Shown in pieces: positions 43,221 through 53,317 of a stretch of 64,000 nt of DNA. The DNA lies in contig NZ_CP037933.1 of the NCBI RefSeq assembly GCF_004355225.1, forward strand, positions 3,286,001-3,350,000. Direction: 5' to 3'. A model generated the notes under the pieces. The model was not told the DNA's origin, ran no database searches, and was given only the letters and a program-made list of their open reading frames with translations. This DNA comes from Flavobacterium nackdongense (GTDB lineage Bacteria; Bacteroidota; Bacteroidia; Flavobacteriales; Flavobacteriaceae). Numbering within the stretch: position 1 is the first letter of the stretch; each line of letters starts with the position of its first letter. Made by a program: the position numbers and the translations under genes.

Positions 43221-43600
43221 TTTGTTTTTGTAATAATTTAGTCCTTCATGTTTTGGTGATATATTGAATTCTATTTGGTTCAAGGGCTTTATAATTTATC
43301 ACCATTATTTTTATTTTTATTTTAATATGTTAGATTTGTAAGTAAAGTTCAAAAATTTTATTTTTTTTGCAAGTTATATTCTGTGAAACATATTTGAAAT
43401 ACGATATGGTTTTGTCGTATAGGATAGAAAATGACAAGGTCAAATAAAAATTTATAAATAAACGATTTTTAATATATTTTTCTTTGCACTGGCTCACATT
43501 AGGATATTTGGTATAAACATGGTATGATTTTTAATATTAATACCCGTGGGGTTAAAATTAATTTTATTATGCAGGACTTTTAACTATTTAAAAAGTAATT
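43221..43600. other. Non-coding AT-rich leader before the LytTR operon
   Basis: There is no convincing reading frame on either strand. One TAnnTTTG box (TAGATTTG, 43331-43338) could be a promoter, giving a leader of about 260 bases. No riboswitch-like structure or repeat was recognised. Confidence 0.4.
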
Positions 43601-44314
43601 ATGGTAATAAAAGCAATAGTTGTGGATGATGAAATTTTAAATCTTAAAAATTTAGAAATAATCCTAAAAAAGAATTTTCCTAAAATTGAGATAAAAGCTT
43701 TATTTCAAAATGTTGCCGATGCAAAATATTTTTTAGAAAAAAACCACATAGATTTACTTTTTTTGGACATTTCTATGCCTATTGCTGATGGTTTTGATTT
43801 ATTGAAATATTTTCCGAATCAAGATTTTCAAATAATTTTTATTACAGCCCATGAAGAGTTTGCTATAAAAGCTATAAAAGCAGGCGCTGTTGATTATATT
43901 CTAAAGCCTATTATTTTGGAGGAATTAGAGATTGCCATCAATAAAGTTTCAAATATCATTGTTTCCCAAAAAAGGAATGCTGCAAAAAAGGTCTTAACTA
44001 TAAACTATGAAGGAGGTAAATCAATTATTGAATTGGATCAAATTATTTATTTGAAAGGGTTTGACAACCTTACTACGGTATATCTGACCAAAAATAAAAA
44101 AATTACGGTCTCAAAAACACTAAAATATTTTGAAGAACTATTGGGTGAAGGTTTTTTCAGAATTCATAAATCCTATATTGTGAATTTAAAATTTATAGAT
44201 AAAATTGAGTCAAAGGAGACTTATGTACTCACATTAAAAGAGAGAACCCAGCTTCCTATTTCTAGAAGAAATTATAAAAATTTAAATGATTATCTAAAAA
44301 ACAAATCATTATGA
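43601..44314 (+). CDS. LytTR-type response regulator
   Basis: 237 residues. The receiver domain has Asp9-Asp10, the phospho-acceptor Asp56 (LLFLDISMP), Thr82 and Lys102 (YILKPI). The C-terminal LytTR DNA-binding domain (about 135-237) shows IIYLKGFDNLTTVYL, FFRIHKSYIVNL and LPISRRNYKNL. It would be phosphorylated by the histidine kinase encoded next, whose ATG overlaps its stop by 4 bp. Target promoters are not evident in the window. Confidence 0.93.
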   Translation: MVIKAIVVDDEILNLKNLEIILKKNFPKIEIKALFQNVADAKYFLEKNHIDLLFLDISMPIADGFDLLKYFPNQDFQIIFITAHEEFAIKAIKAGAVDYILKPIILEELEIAINKVSNIIVSQKRNAAKKVLTINYEGGKSIIELDQIIYLKGFDNLTTVYLTKNKKITVSKTLKYFEELLGEGFFRIHKSYIVNLKFIDKIESKETYVLTLKERTQLPISRRNYKNLNDYLKNKSL

Positions 44315-47145
44315 AGAAGGTCTTGTTGCTTTCTATTTTTGTTTTTTGGTTTTCATTTGGAATCGCTCAGGAGCATTACAAAAACTTTCATTTTACTACA
44401 GATGATGGGTTGCCGTCCAACACCATTTATGGCATCACAGAGGATAAAGCAGGAAATATTATTTTGGGAACAGACAATGGTTTGACTTTCTTTGACGGAA
44501 ATGAGTTCAAAACCTGGAATGTAAAAGACGGTTTAATAAATTCATATATTGTAGCTGTTGCAAATGATGCTGATGGAACAATTTGGTTTATAAATTATGG
44601 AGGAAAGCTTCAGAAACTGCAAAATAACAAAATAGTCAATACTACTATTTTTTGTGACTACTACAATCAAATCCTTAGCACTAAAAGGAGTCTTTTTCTA
44701 TATACAACCCAAGTATTAAATAAAAGTAATGGATATACTAATATTGAATTATTTAAGCAAAAAGGGCTGAAAATTAATGCCGATACGCTTATAAAAACAA
44801 AAAAAATGGCAGCTCCAGCCTTAGCTCAAAATGGCGAAGATATTCTCTTTAAAGACAATTATATATTTTATAAACAGCACAAAATACCGCTTTCAAAAAA
44901 AGTGAAATTACTGCATAAAGTGATTTTCAGAAAAGACAATGTGTGTGTTTTGGATGAATTTAATTTATTTATTGTTGATTTTAAAGGAACAATTTTAAAT
45001 ACTGTAAAATTGCCACAGCCCCTTTCTGAAAAGCGATTTTACAAATATGATTTTGTAGTGGATCAGCAGGAAAATTGTTGGCTTAATATTCAAGGCAAAG
45101 GTTTGTTTGTATTGAAAAATAACCAATGGATAAGTGAGCAAGAATCATTAGGGCTTAGTACGGATGAAAATATTAACTTTTTGTTCTGTGATTCAAAGGG
45201 ACGTCTTTGGATTGGGACAAATCAAAAAGGATTGTTTTGTATTCCTAGCAGTTTAATTGAAGCCATTTATTTTAAAAATAGGGTAAATAATTTTACCAGT
45301 TTTGCAACCGCTTTTGATAAACAAGCGTTATATGTTGCAACAAATTTTAGCTTGTATTTATACAAAAATCAACAACTTAGTTTATTGGAGAAAACTGAAC
45401 TTCCTTTTAAAATTGATAATATTGATAATAATCCTATTTACTATTTTCCATATTATAAAATGTTGACTTCTGATAAAAACTTGGAATCGTTACCACGCCT
45501 ATTAGGTAAACAATTTATTAAAAAAGAAGGTGAAAAATATTTTTCGTTATTTGGAATGTCAGGAATTGTAATTCGCCAAAAAAAGAATTTGCTTTATAAG
45601 GATCGCTATATAGAAAATAAAATTCGAGTAAAAGAGAAGATAGATAAGGTTATCTATTATAAAAAAGAATACTATTTCAGTAATAAGCAAAAAATAAATG
45701 TACGGACTTTTGACGATAATTTTATATATTCAAAAAGAGAATTAAAATTTAAAATTAAAGGATTTATTAAAGATTTTACTTTCATAGGTGACACGATGTG
45801 GATTGCTGCCAACAATGTCATTTATAAGGCTTTCAATGAGAAAATAATAGATAGTATTACTCGAATTAACGGTGTTGAACTTCAAAATATTAAGAAAATC
45901 AAACTAATTGGTCAGGACAAATATTTGTGTACTAGTAATGGTTTATTCAAAATAAGCAAAGCCGGAAATCGAGTTCTGAACAAATTTAATTTTTTGCCAA
46001 GTAATGATGTCAATAATGTGGCTTTGTTTCAAAATAGTTTATTTGTAGCCACAGACGATGGTTTAGCTAAAGTAAACAATGAAATTATAACTGCAAAGGC
46101 TGTGTCTCCTTTTTTAAATGTCGTTTTTAAAGGACGGAGAGTTAGTACTATTAAGATTCCTACCAATGACGATAATGTTGATTTACTATTAGAAATTCAA
46201 AATTTTTATTCTGCAAAAAACAAATTGGTTCAGTACAAAACAGATAATTCTTCGTGGGCTATTGCTAATGGCAACAGTATTAGTTTTCCTATACAGTCTT
46301 ATGGAAATCATAGTATTACCATTCGGGTAAAAGATGTTAATTCCGATTGGACCATAAAAACCATTACAATAAACAGAGCATTTCCTTTTTATCTTAAATG
46401 GTGGTTTATAGGCATAATGATTGTAGTGTTATTAGGAATTTTATATTGCATATATCAGTTTCAAATTGCCAGAATTAAAAGGAAACAACAGCAAGAAATG
46501 GCAATAAACAATAAGATAGTCGAATTGCGTCAAAATGCTTTGACGGCATTAATGAATCCTCATTTCCTATTCAATTCCCTAAGTTCGATTCAGTATTTTA
46601 TCAATAGTAATCAAATTCAAAAAAGTAGTGATTATCTTGGCAAATTGGCTCGTTTGGCTCGATTGTTTCTGATGCAAGCTTCGAGTTCGTTTATAACTTT
46701 GGAAGAAGAGATCATTAGATTAAAACTTTATATAGAATTAGAACAGCTTCGGTTCAATAATTTTGAATTCCAATTTCATATAGATGAAAATATTGATATT
46801 TCCACAACAAAAATACCTAATATGATAGTACAGCCATTTATAGAAAATGCCATACTTCACGGAATTTCTCATCTAAGGGAGCAGGACGGAATAATTACAC
46901 TCAATATTTTTCTTGTAGACCAACTTCTGACTATTGAAGTAATAGATAATGGTTTCGGGATTGATAACTATATACTTAGGAAAAAAAATCATATTTCTAA
47001 AGGGATAAACATAATTTTAGAAAGAATTGAAATTCTGCAACAATCCTATCCTGAAAACGTATTCTGTATAATACAAGAATCGGTATTCCCAAACCAAGAT
47101 CGAAAAGGACATAGAGTTACCATTAAAGTAACCATTTTACCTTAA
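44311..47145 (+). CDS. Sensor histidine kinase with periplasmic propeller (His_kinase/HATPase type)
   Basis: 944 residues. A signal peptide (to about residue 20) precedes a sensor of two-component-regulator propeller repeats (GLPSNTIYGITEDKAGNIILGTDNGL; SKGRLWIGTNQKGLF) and a Y_Y_Y-like beta domain (about 640-690). One membrane helix follows at about 692-716, then a LytS-type kinase with the phospho-acceptor His751 in NPHFLFN and the ATP lobe FIENAILHGI, VIDNGFGID. Middle propeller blades are degenerate. It pairs with the LytTR regulator; the ligand is unknown, often a polysaccharide for propeller sensors. Confidence 0.9.
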   Translation: MKKVLLLSIFVFWFSFGIAQEHYKNFHFTTDDGLPSNTIYGITEDKAGNIILGTDNGLTFFDGNEFKTWNVKDGLINSYIVAVANDADGTIWFINYGGKLQKLQNNKIVNTTIFCDYYNQILSTKRSLFLYTTQVLNKSNGYTNIELFKQKGLKINADTLIKTKKMAAPALAQNGEDILFKDNYIFYKQHKIPLSKKVKLLHKVIFRKDNVCVLDEFNLFIVDFKGTILNTVKLPQPLSEKRFYKYDFVVDQQENCWLNIQGKGLFVLKNNQWISEQESLGLSTDENINFLFCDSKGRLWIGTNQKGLFCIPSSLIEAIYFKNRVNNFTSFATAFDKQALYVATNFSLYLYKNQQLSLLEKTELPFKIDNIDNNPIYYFPYYKMLTSDKNLESLPRLLGKQFIKKEGEKYFSLFGMSGIVIRQKKNLLYKDRYIENKIRVKEKIDKVIYYKKEYYFSNKQKINVRTFDDNFIYSKRELKFKIKGFIKDFTFIGDTMWIAANNVIYKAFNEKIIDSITRINGVELQNIKKIKLIGQDKYLCTSNGLFKISKAGNRVLNKFNFLPSNDVNNVALFQNSLFVATDDGLAKVNNEIITAKAVSPFLNVVFKGRRVSTIKIPTNDDNVDLLLEIQNFYSAKNKLVQYKTDNSSWAIANGNSISFPIQSYGNHSITIRVKDVNSDWTIKTITINRAFPFYLKWWFIGIMIVVLLGILYCIYQFQIARIKRKQQQEMAINNKIVELRQNALTALMNPHFLFNSLSSIQYFINSNQIQKSSDYLGKLARLARLFLMQASSSFITLEEEIIRLKLYIELEQLRFNNFEFQFHIDENIDISTTKIPNMIVQPFIENAILHGISHLREQDGIITLNIFLVDQLLTIEVIDNGFGIDNYILRKKNHISKGINIILERIEILQQSYPENVFCIIQESVFPNQDRKGHRVTIKVTILP

Positions 47146-47616
47146 AAAACTTCTAAATACGACCGCTCCCTAGTTGTTTTATACCGTTCCCTTAATTGTT
47201 TTTAAGAGGGAGGGGATTTTATGTAGTTTTACTTTAGTTATTTCTAGATTCATAATTATAACAGTTATAATAATTAGCTCAAGAGCGTTTATTCAGAATC
47301 TGTAAAATTTTTAAGATATGTTATTGATGAAAAATTACACCCACATTGTTTGGAATATATTTCAGACAAAATGCCTTTTCTGGTCACAAAAGAAATTTAG
47401 AAAAAAGATGGATTAGAAATGAATTATGCAATTATTAAAAAATTTAATTACCCAATTAATCTCAAAAATGTAGCTTAACTTAATAAGTAGTTTTTATATG
47501 AGTATACCAACCTTGCAAAAGGATTGTAGTAGTTGCAGCTTATTTAGACGGAAAAAATTATAGTAACAATTCGCAATCGTAGAAAAGAAAAATAACAACC
47601 AATTAAAACATTCAAT
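47146..47616. other. Non-coding gap after the kinase gene
   Basis: An imperfect terminator-like hairpin (CCCTTAATTGTTTTTAAGAGGG, interrupted stem) lies at about 47185-47215. The remainder has only short broken frames (such as one reading VIDEKLHPHCLEYISDKM at about 47320-47375) that could be remains of a gene, but no family is recognised. Confidence 0.35.
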
Positions 47617-48795
47617 ATGAAAAAAATTACCTTATTATCACTAATCGTTTTTACAATTACATCACAAGCACAAAACAAATTATTGTCAAGCATTATCGAA
47701 AATTATAATGGAAGTAGTTGGCAAAAGTACGCAGGTCACAATTATGAATATGACAGTAACAATAATTTAATTTCGGAAACATTCTTATTTTGGAACTATG
47801 TTGAGTGGGTAATAGAAGACAAAACGAACTATACTTATGATGCTAATAATAAAGTTACAGAAGTATTGTACCAGGAATGGAATAATGTAACAAAACAATT
47901 TGAAAAACCCCAAAAAGAAATTTATACTTATAGCGATTATGTAGGAGGGAAAATAACTGAAAAACTATTCCAAAAATGGGAAAATTCACAATGGGTTAAT
48001 GATGGGAAATTTATATTTGGATACGATAGTAATAATTTATTAAATGCTGGTTTAGGACATTCGTGGGATGGTACACAATGGATACTGGATGATCGTGAAT
48101 ATTTTTTCTATTCCGGTAATCAACTAACTAGTAGTATTACCGAAACACGTGTTGGTGTTCCATTTCAAAAAGATTATAGAAGTACTTATTCCTATTACAA
48201 TAACAAAATTACTTCTTATCAGGGGGAAAATTGGATTGACGGAGCTTGGTCTTTACGGGTAAATACTGCTTATTTATTTGATGCAAATGGTAACCGAATT
48301 CGTAATACTAGTATCTATAGTTCTACTACTTACAAAGAGGAGTATGATTATGATAACTTAAGTTTAATGGCAAGTTTTGCACATCCTTTTAAAGATAAAA
48401 CAGGATTAGATTACCTTTTTGAAAGTTTTCCTTATGTAAATAAGTTACTGTCTTCAACTCAGTATTATTTTGATACTGTATCAAGTAGTTTCAAACCAAA
48501 TAGTAGAACAACCTATAATTACAATAATAATATAGTTTTATCTAATGAACAGCTTGAAATACCCAAAACTACTATTCTAGTGTTTCCAAATCCGACTACT
48601 TCAAAACTAAATCTCGCAATTTCAAATGACCTAACAATTGACAAAATTGTTATTGTCGATAGTAATGGAAAAATGGTGATGCAGCAAAATCAAAATGTAA
48701 GTCAAGTAAATGTGGAAAATCTTGCTGCAGGACTTTATATAATTGAGGCGTTTTCTGGAAAAGATAAATTTACAAGTAAGTTTGTGAAAAAATAA
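47617..48795 (+). CDS. Type IX secretion substrate with YD-like repeats
   Basis: 392 residues. The signal peptide (MKKITLLSLIVFTITSQAQ) and the C-terminal type A sorting domain (FPNPTTSKLNLAIS; VNVENLAAGLYIIEAFSGKDKFTSKFVKK shape) indicate export to the cell surface or medium by the type IX system. The middle consists of repeats of about 35-45 residues with a W-x-x-W core and a Y-x-YD-x-N turn (EYDSNNNLIS, TYDANNKVTE, GYDSNNLLN). Function of the repeats is not known. It may be a target of the upstream two-component pair by position only. Confidence 0.85.
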   Translation: MKKITLLSLIVFTITSQAQNKLLSSIIENYNGSSWQKYAGHNYEYDSNNNLISETFLFWNYVEWVIEDKTNYTYDANNKVTEVLYQEWNNVTKQFEKPQKEIYTYSDYVGGKITEKLFQKWENSQWVNDGKFIFGYDSNNLLNAGLGHSWDGTQWILDDREYFFYSGNQLTSSITETRVGVPFQKDYRSTYSYYNNKITSYQGENWIDGAWSLRVNTAYLFDANGNRIRNTSIYSSTTYKEEYDYDNLSLMASFAHPFKDKTGLDYLFESFPYVNKLLSSTQYYFDTVSSSFKPNSRTTYNYNNNIVLSNEQLEIPKTTILVFPNPTTSKLNLAISNDLTIDKIVIVDSNGKMVMQQNQNVSQVNVENLAAGLYIIEAFSGKDKFTSKFVKK

Positions 48796-48928
48796 ATTCT
48801 TTCTAGCTTAAGGTTTTTACTCTTTTTAGCAAGTTGTAAAAAGAAACAAATAAAAAAAATATAAAAAAATCCACAGAGATAACCGAAAATCTGTAATAGA
48901 GTAGGTAATAATTTTAATGTTATAAATT

Positions 48929-49726
48929 ATGAAAAAAATCAAATTAATACTTTTTATGTTTTTAGCATTCGCTATACATTCTTGCGACAATTTTGCAGAA
49001 GACTTAGAGGGGGACCAGACAGATATAATTGGCACTACAGGGACTGGAACTGGAACGACTGGAACTGGAACAACTGGAACTGGAACTGGAACAACTGGAA
49101 CTGGAACAAGCACTAGTATTTATAATGGTAGTAAGCCAACTGGCAACTATTGGAGTAGAAATGATGGTATTGGAAAAGCCTATCTATCATTATCTGGTGC
49201 TACAGCTAAAGCGTGTTCTGGGGGTAAAGAAACAATTGGAACTTTTAATTCTTCGAAACCATCAATGACTTTTACTATTGGGAGCGATGTAATTGAATTT
49301 CCGTTATTATTTACAAATGGACTTTTGATTGTAGGAGTTCCAAATCAAGCTGTCACTACAAATAATCCAACCCAATATGTCGCAGCATCAAATTATTCTT
49401 GTGGTGGCGGCGGATCGACGACATCCGGAAAAGGGACCATTATGGTATGGTCCGATGTACCTGCATATGGTTTTAAATATAATTTTAATGGCATTTATGT
49501 TGATATCGATGGATCTACTGGCACTGTATATGGAGGACATTATACCTCTGCACCATCTTGTGGTGCTACGTATTGCTACACAAAGGAAGTTGCAGTAGGA
49601 ACTTATGTAGTGGTGGGTAAGGTATACCCTTTAAAGCCTTTGTCGGGACCAACTCCACCTACATATACAGTATCGCATACTGTAAAAGTAGAGGCCAATT
49701 TGTGTACTAAATTGGTAATTAGATAA
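48929..49726 (+). CDS. Lipoprotein with Thr-Gly repeat stalk, function unknown
   Basis: 265 residues. The signal peptide ends in a lipobox (FAIHSCDNF), and the acidic residues after the cysteine (DNFAEDLEGD) resemble the Bacteroidota surface lipoprotein export signal. A low-complexity Thr-Gly linker (about 36-62) leads to a globular Cys-containing domain (ACSGGKETIG; NYSCGGGGS; APSCGATYCYTKE). No family is recognised. There is no close neighbour operon; a decayed transposase follows. Confidence 0.75.
   Translation: MKKIKLILFMFLAFAIHSCDNFAEDLEGDQTDIIGTTGTGTGTTGTGTTGTGTGTTGTGTSTSIYNGSKPTGNYWSRNDGIGKAYLSLSGATAKACSGGKETIGTFNSSKPSMTFTIGSDVIEFPLLFTNGLLIVGVPNQAVTTNNPTQYVAASNYSCGGGGSTTSGKGTIMVWSDVPAYGFKYNFNGIYVDIDGSTGTVYGGHYTSAPSCGATYCYTKEVAVGTYVVVGKVYPLKPLSGPTPPTYTVSHTVKVEANLCTKLVIR
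49043..49110 (+). repeat. Short tandem repeat ACTGGA/ACAACTGGA encoding Thr-Gly
   Basis: The units ACTGGA and ACAACTGGAACTGGA alternate without shifting the frame and encode TGTG and TTGTG. Copy-number change would lengthen or shorten the stalk of the lipoprotein. Confidence 0.9.
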
Positions 49727-49989
49727 ATATAGGTTTGTATTCTAAAAAATCGATAAATCAAAAAAATTATGATTTGACTTTTTTTTAATAGTAGATGAAA
49801 TAAAATATATTTGATTGGAAATCGGTAAAATAAGCAGTGTTAAATTAGGATAAAAAGTTGAAATTCATTGTATTAATTAATTATTACTACATAATTTTTC
49901 TAATGAAGAATAATAGTCCAGCAAGTAATGATATATCGTTATTAATAGTATTACAAAGTCATTTTAAAGAAGGATTCAATTTAGCAAGG

Positions 49990-50935
49990 GTAAACACATT
50001 TATTTATACATAACGGCTTTGTGCCAAATAACGGCAATTAATTATGATCGACTTGCCTCTGGATCTGACGTAAAATCAGATGAAAACAGTTCTCAGAGGA
50101 GGGTCCAGAGATTTTATAAAGAATTTTGATCTTCAGATGAAGACAGTTTTGGTCCTGAAATTCAACTTATTGCCATTCAAGGAGGATTTGGTACTGGTTT
50201 TAAACCGAACAAATTGGAAATTTGGCATAAGGACATCAGTATATTACTATTGGGTGTAAGTTATAAAAATGTAGAGTTTCTGTTGATGTTCAAATGTTAG
50301 ACAAACTTGGTACAGCAGATACAGAGTAACGAATTGATTTGATTAAGGAATATATTGATTGGTTTGGAATATAAAATATTGATTGCTTATTAGTCGCGAG
50401 GGGATTCATAGGTAGCGAATGGTTGGAGTTTTTGAACAATGAAAATATTCGATATTAAATCCGAATCAGAAATAATTTTAAAATTAGTTCCTACCAGAAT
50501 CAAGCAGGAGTAAAAACCTCTTGGTTGTTTAATAAATTGAAAGTTGGTGAATTTTAGCACCATTCGAGAAAAGTAGAGCTACATAAATAGCGATATTATT
50601 TCTCTGAAAGTAAAACAATTGACAGAGATGGAAAAGTGGAATTTTTTATTATAGTTTCATTCAACAAACCAGAGTAATCAATGGTGTATTACAAGCGACC
50701 TTGGTAAATCGAAAGTGTTTTTAGAGTTTCAAAAAGCAGTGGATTTTATATAGAAGAGCCACGCATTTAACTGCTTTAGAACGATTAGAAAAATGTTCTC
50801 AATAAAGATGATTGCATTTGCATGGTGCTACAAAATTGGCTACTATTTAGCATAGAATATCAATAAAATACATCAAAACAACATGGCAGTAGAGCACTAA
50901 GTGTGTTAAAGTTTGGATTAGATTGCCTGTCAATT
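49990..50935 (+). pseudogene. Heavily decayed IS4-family-like transposase
   Basis: No open frame survives, but translated pieces in all three plus-strand frames line up in order with Bacteroidota IS4 transposases: LASGSDVKSDENSSQRRVQRF, then LEIWHKDISILLLGVSYKN, LIKEYIDWFG, FIGSEWLEFLNNENIRY, IIVSFNKPE, SSGFYIEEP and IAFAWCYKIGYYLA. Many stops and frameshifts show long decay. Terminal inverted repeats were not found. Confidence 0.8.
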
Positions 50936-51021
50936 TTTTTTGCGAATTGATGTTTTTTTTACGTTGTTTTCGCATTTTTTATGTTAATTTGCTAAACAAA
51001 CAGCAACTTATGCTTCCATAA

Positions 51022-51765
51022 ATGCAAAATTTATATAATGTTTTGAATCCCAATAGAATAGCAAAGGATAGCATTTCTTATCAAATTTCTTCTGATGAAC
51101 TTACTAATTCGATTATTAGCACGGGTTACTTTTATTTTTATATTATGGATTTTTTTGATATGACCCTTTCTCATATTAGTCCATCAATAGCCGAAATTCA
51201 TGGATTTGATTCTAAAACGATTTCTTTTAATGATATACTAGGGGCTATTCATCCCGATGATGTTGATTTTGTTGCAAAAGCAGAAGCGATTGCAACTGAT
51301 TTTTTTTATAACAAAGTGGAGTATGAAAAAATGTTAAGGGATAAGACAAGCTACAGTTTTCGATTTCGAGTGCAAAATGGAGAATATACCTTATTCAAAA
51401 ATCAGTCACTTATGCTTTCATTGGATGATAACGGAGGATTGGGGAAATCGCTCAATATCCACACACGCATTGATCACTTGGGTAATTTGAACACTTACAA
51501 AATATCGTTTATAGATCTAAACGGTGTGCCTTCCTTTATGAATCTGAGCCGTGATGAACAAAATAAGGAAAACCACGAATTTTCTAAAAGAGAAATTGAC
51601 ATCATAAAGCTCCTCAGCAACGGATTGAGTAATGTCGAAATAGCCGAAAAACTTTTCATTAGAGCCTTGACTGTAAAAAAACACCGAAGCAATATACTTG
51701 CAAAATCCGATACCAAAAACACCGCGCAACTCATTAAAAACTGCATTCTGCAGGGACTTATTTAA
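51022..51765 (+). CDS. PAS-like / LuxR-type transcriptional regulator
   Basis: 247 residues. The N-terminal part is PAS_3-like (IMDFFDMTLSHISPSIAEIHGFDSKTISFNDILGAIHPDD), followed by a LuxR helix-turn-helix at the C-terminus (FSKREIDIIKLLSNGLSNVEIAEKLFIRALTVKKHRSNILAK). The type is common in Flavobacteria, with unknown signals. A terminator follows. It is adjacent to the exported-protein cluster and could control it, but this is inferred only from position. Confidence 0.9.
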   Translation: MQNLYNVLNPNRIAKDSISYQISSDELTNSIISTGYFYFYIMDFFDMTLSHISPSIAEIHGFDSKTISFNDILGAIHPDDVDFVAKAEAIATDFFYNKVEYEKMLRDKTSYSFRFRVQNGEYTLFKNQSLMLSLDDNGGLGKSLNIHTRIDHLGNLNTYKISFIDLNGVPSFMNLSRDEQNKENHEFSKREIDIIKLLSNGLSNVEIAEKLFIRALTVKKHRSNILAKSDTKNTAQLIKNCILQGLI

Positions 51766-51776
51766 GCTTTTTCATT

Positions 51777-51803
51777 AAAAAATACTCCAAAAGAAGTATT
51801 TTT
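51777..51803 (+). terminator. Terminator after the LuxR-type gene
   Basis: AAAAAATACT and AGTATTTTTT form a perfect stem around a CCAAAAGA loop. Confidence 0.8.
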
Positions 51804-51852
51804 TAGAGATTTGTTTGTTCTAATTTCGTTAAAATTTTTAAAATATAAGATT

Positions 51853-53295
51853 ATGAAAAAAATTACTTTACTCCTATTTTTAATGCTAGCACAAATAAGT
51901 ATGTTAGGTCAAGTGAGTTTTTCAGGTACATTGTCATATCGAACTGCTCCTGAAAATAGTTGGGAAGGCATTGATGTCGATATCAAATTAGGAATACAAG
52001 GATCTACATCAGCAGGAGGAGTTTCATTCTTATCTGTAGCCTATGATAAAAAAGTCAATAGTATTAAAATTAGGCAAAGAGAAATACCTGCTTCACAAAT
52101 TCCTGCAAATGTTCTAGGTAAATTAAAAAATAGTATGAGGCTTAGCGGAGTGTCTTTTGATTTATATGTTAATAGAAATTTTGTTAAAAGAATGACTGAT
52201 AATACTACTATTGGCTGGGCAGAACTACAGGGTTTAGCCAATGGCGAAGGATATAAACAAGCTGTAAGAGACGAAGGGTATAAACTATTCAACAACGGAG
52301 CTTTATCCATTAAAAATGTTGAAATTGATGTCAGTTATATGATGGATAGTGACTATCAGACTACAATTGAAAAAGAGATTACTGGCGGAGGAATGTCAGC
52401 TGGAAAATCTCAGGGTAGAACTTCAAATGACAAAGTAACTGAACTTGGCTTAACAATACCTTCAGGATCTTCTTCAACAAATGAATCTTCAAGCACTGAA
52501 ACTACCTCTGGTATTCCTAGTTTAGAATCACAATATGCTAAACTAGGAATTCCTGCGAACACACCTACTTATTCTAAATCAGAACTTACAACGCAGTTGG
52601 TTACACAAGGAGTTGGTTTAGTTGCTGGAATATTGACTGAACTAGGAGAAGAAAGAAGAAGAAAAGAAGCCTATGAAGCACAAAAAAGAGAAGAACAGAA
52701 TCAAATTGCAGCTCAAATTCGTCAACAAAAAGAGCAAAAAATTAAACTGCAAACCAATTATATTACAAGTATTAAAGATGTAAAACTACCACTTTCATCT
52801 AGCAATATTGAAGAGGACATTATCTATTATTTTGCATTTAGTGCAGACAGATCAGCTTTGGAAACAACAACGCCCAAAATAAGCTTATGTGATGTATTTC
52901 CGGTTGCTAAATACAATGACGGCACTTGGCCTTACACAGCAAATATAAAGAAAGAGCTTTCAACAGTTTTAAAATCTGCCGATGTAGTTTTAAATGGGTA
53001 TTACAAAAGCAAAAGTGAAGCCGATGCGGATTATTTAATCTTCAAACAAGCTTTGGAAAAATTGGAATTCACAATTACTTCATTTACTTATAAAGGGAAA
53101 GCCAAAGAATCTATATCTACCGATGATAATTGGAATGATGACACCAGTAAAAAAACAAAAAAATCTACAAATGAAACGGATGACTTTTGGGAAAATTCAA
53201 GTCATGGAGTAAAAAAAATTAATAAAAAATCAGTAACAAAACAAGTTAAGGCAACACCTGTAAAAGTAAAAACTGATGATTTTTGGAATAATTAA
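51853..53295 (+). CDS. Exported protein with DDFW motifs, first of an envelope cluster
   Basis: About 480 residues from the ATG at 51853; 14 residues upstream in the frame lack a start context. It has a signal peptide (MKKITLLLFLMLAQISMLG), an N-terminal beta-rich domain (about 20-170), a Ser/Thr-rich linker (about 195-225), a predicted coiled coil (about 270-305, EERRRKEAYEAQKREEQ) and a charged C-terminal tail with repeated DDNWND, DDFWEN and terminal DDFWNN. The family is not recognised. The next gene follows after 22 bp, suggesting an operon. Confidence 0.75.
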   Translation: MKKITLLLFLMLAQISMLGQVSFSGTLSYRTAPENSWEGIDVDIKLGIQGSTSAGGVSFLSVAYDKKVNSIKIRQREIPASQIPANVLGKLKNSMRLSGVSFDLYVNRNFVKRMTDNTTIGWAELQGLANGEGYKQAVRDEGYKLFNNGALSIKNVEIDVSYMMDSDYQTTIEKEITGGGMSAGKSQGRTSNDKVTELGLTIPSGSSSTNESSSTETTSGIPSLESQYAKLGIPANTPTYSKSELTTQLVTQGVGLVAGILTELGEERRRKEAYEAQKREEQNQIAAQIRQQKEQKIKLQTNYITSIKDVKLPLSSSNIEEDIIYYFAFSADRSALETTTPKISLCDVFPVAKYNDGTWPYTANIKKELSTVLKSADVVLNGYYKSKSEADADYLIFKQALEKLEFTITSFTYKGKAKESISTDDNWNDDTSKKTKKSTNETDDFWENSSHGVKKINKKSVTKQVKATPVKVKTDDFWNN

Positions 53296-53317
53296 TAACA
53301 ATTAAATTCTACAAAAA

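Noticed and set aside
48826..49113. Minus-strand frame encoding a Pro-Val repeat
   Set aside because: It is the reverse translation of the Thr-Gly repeat of the lipoprotein gene.
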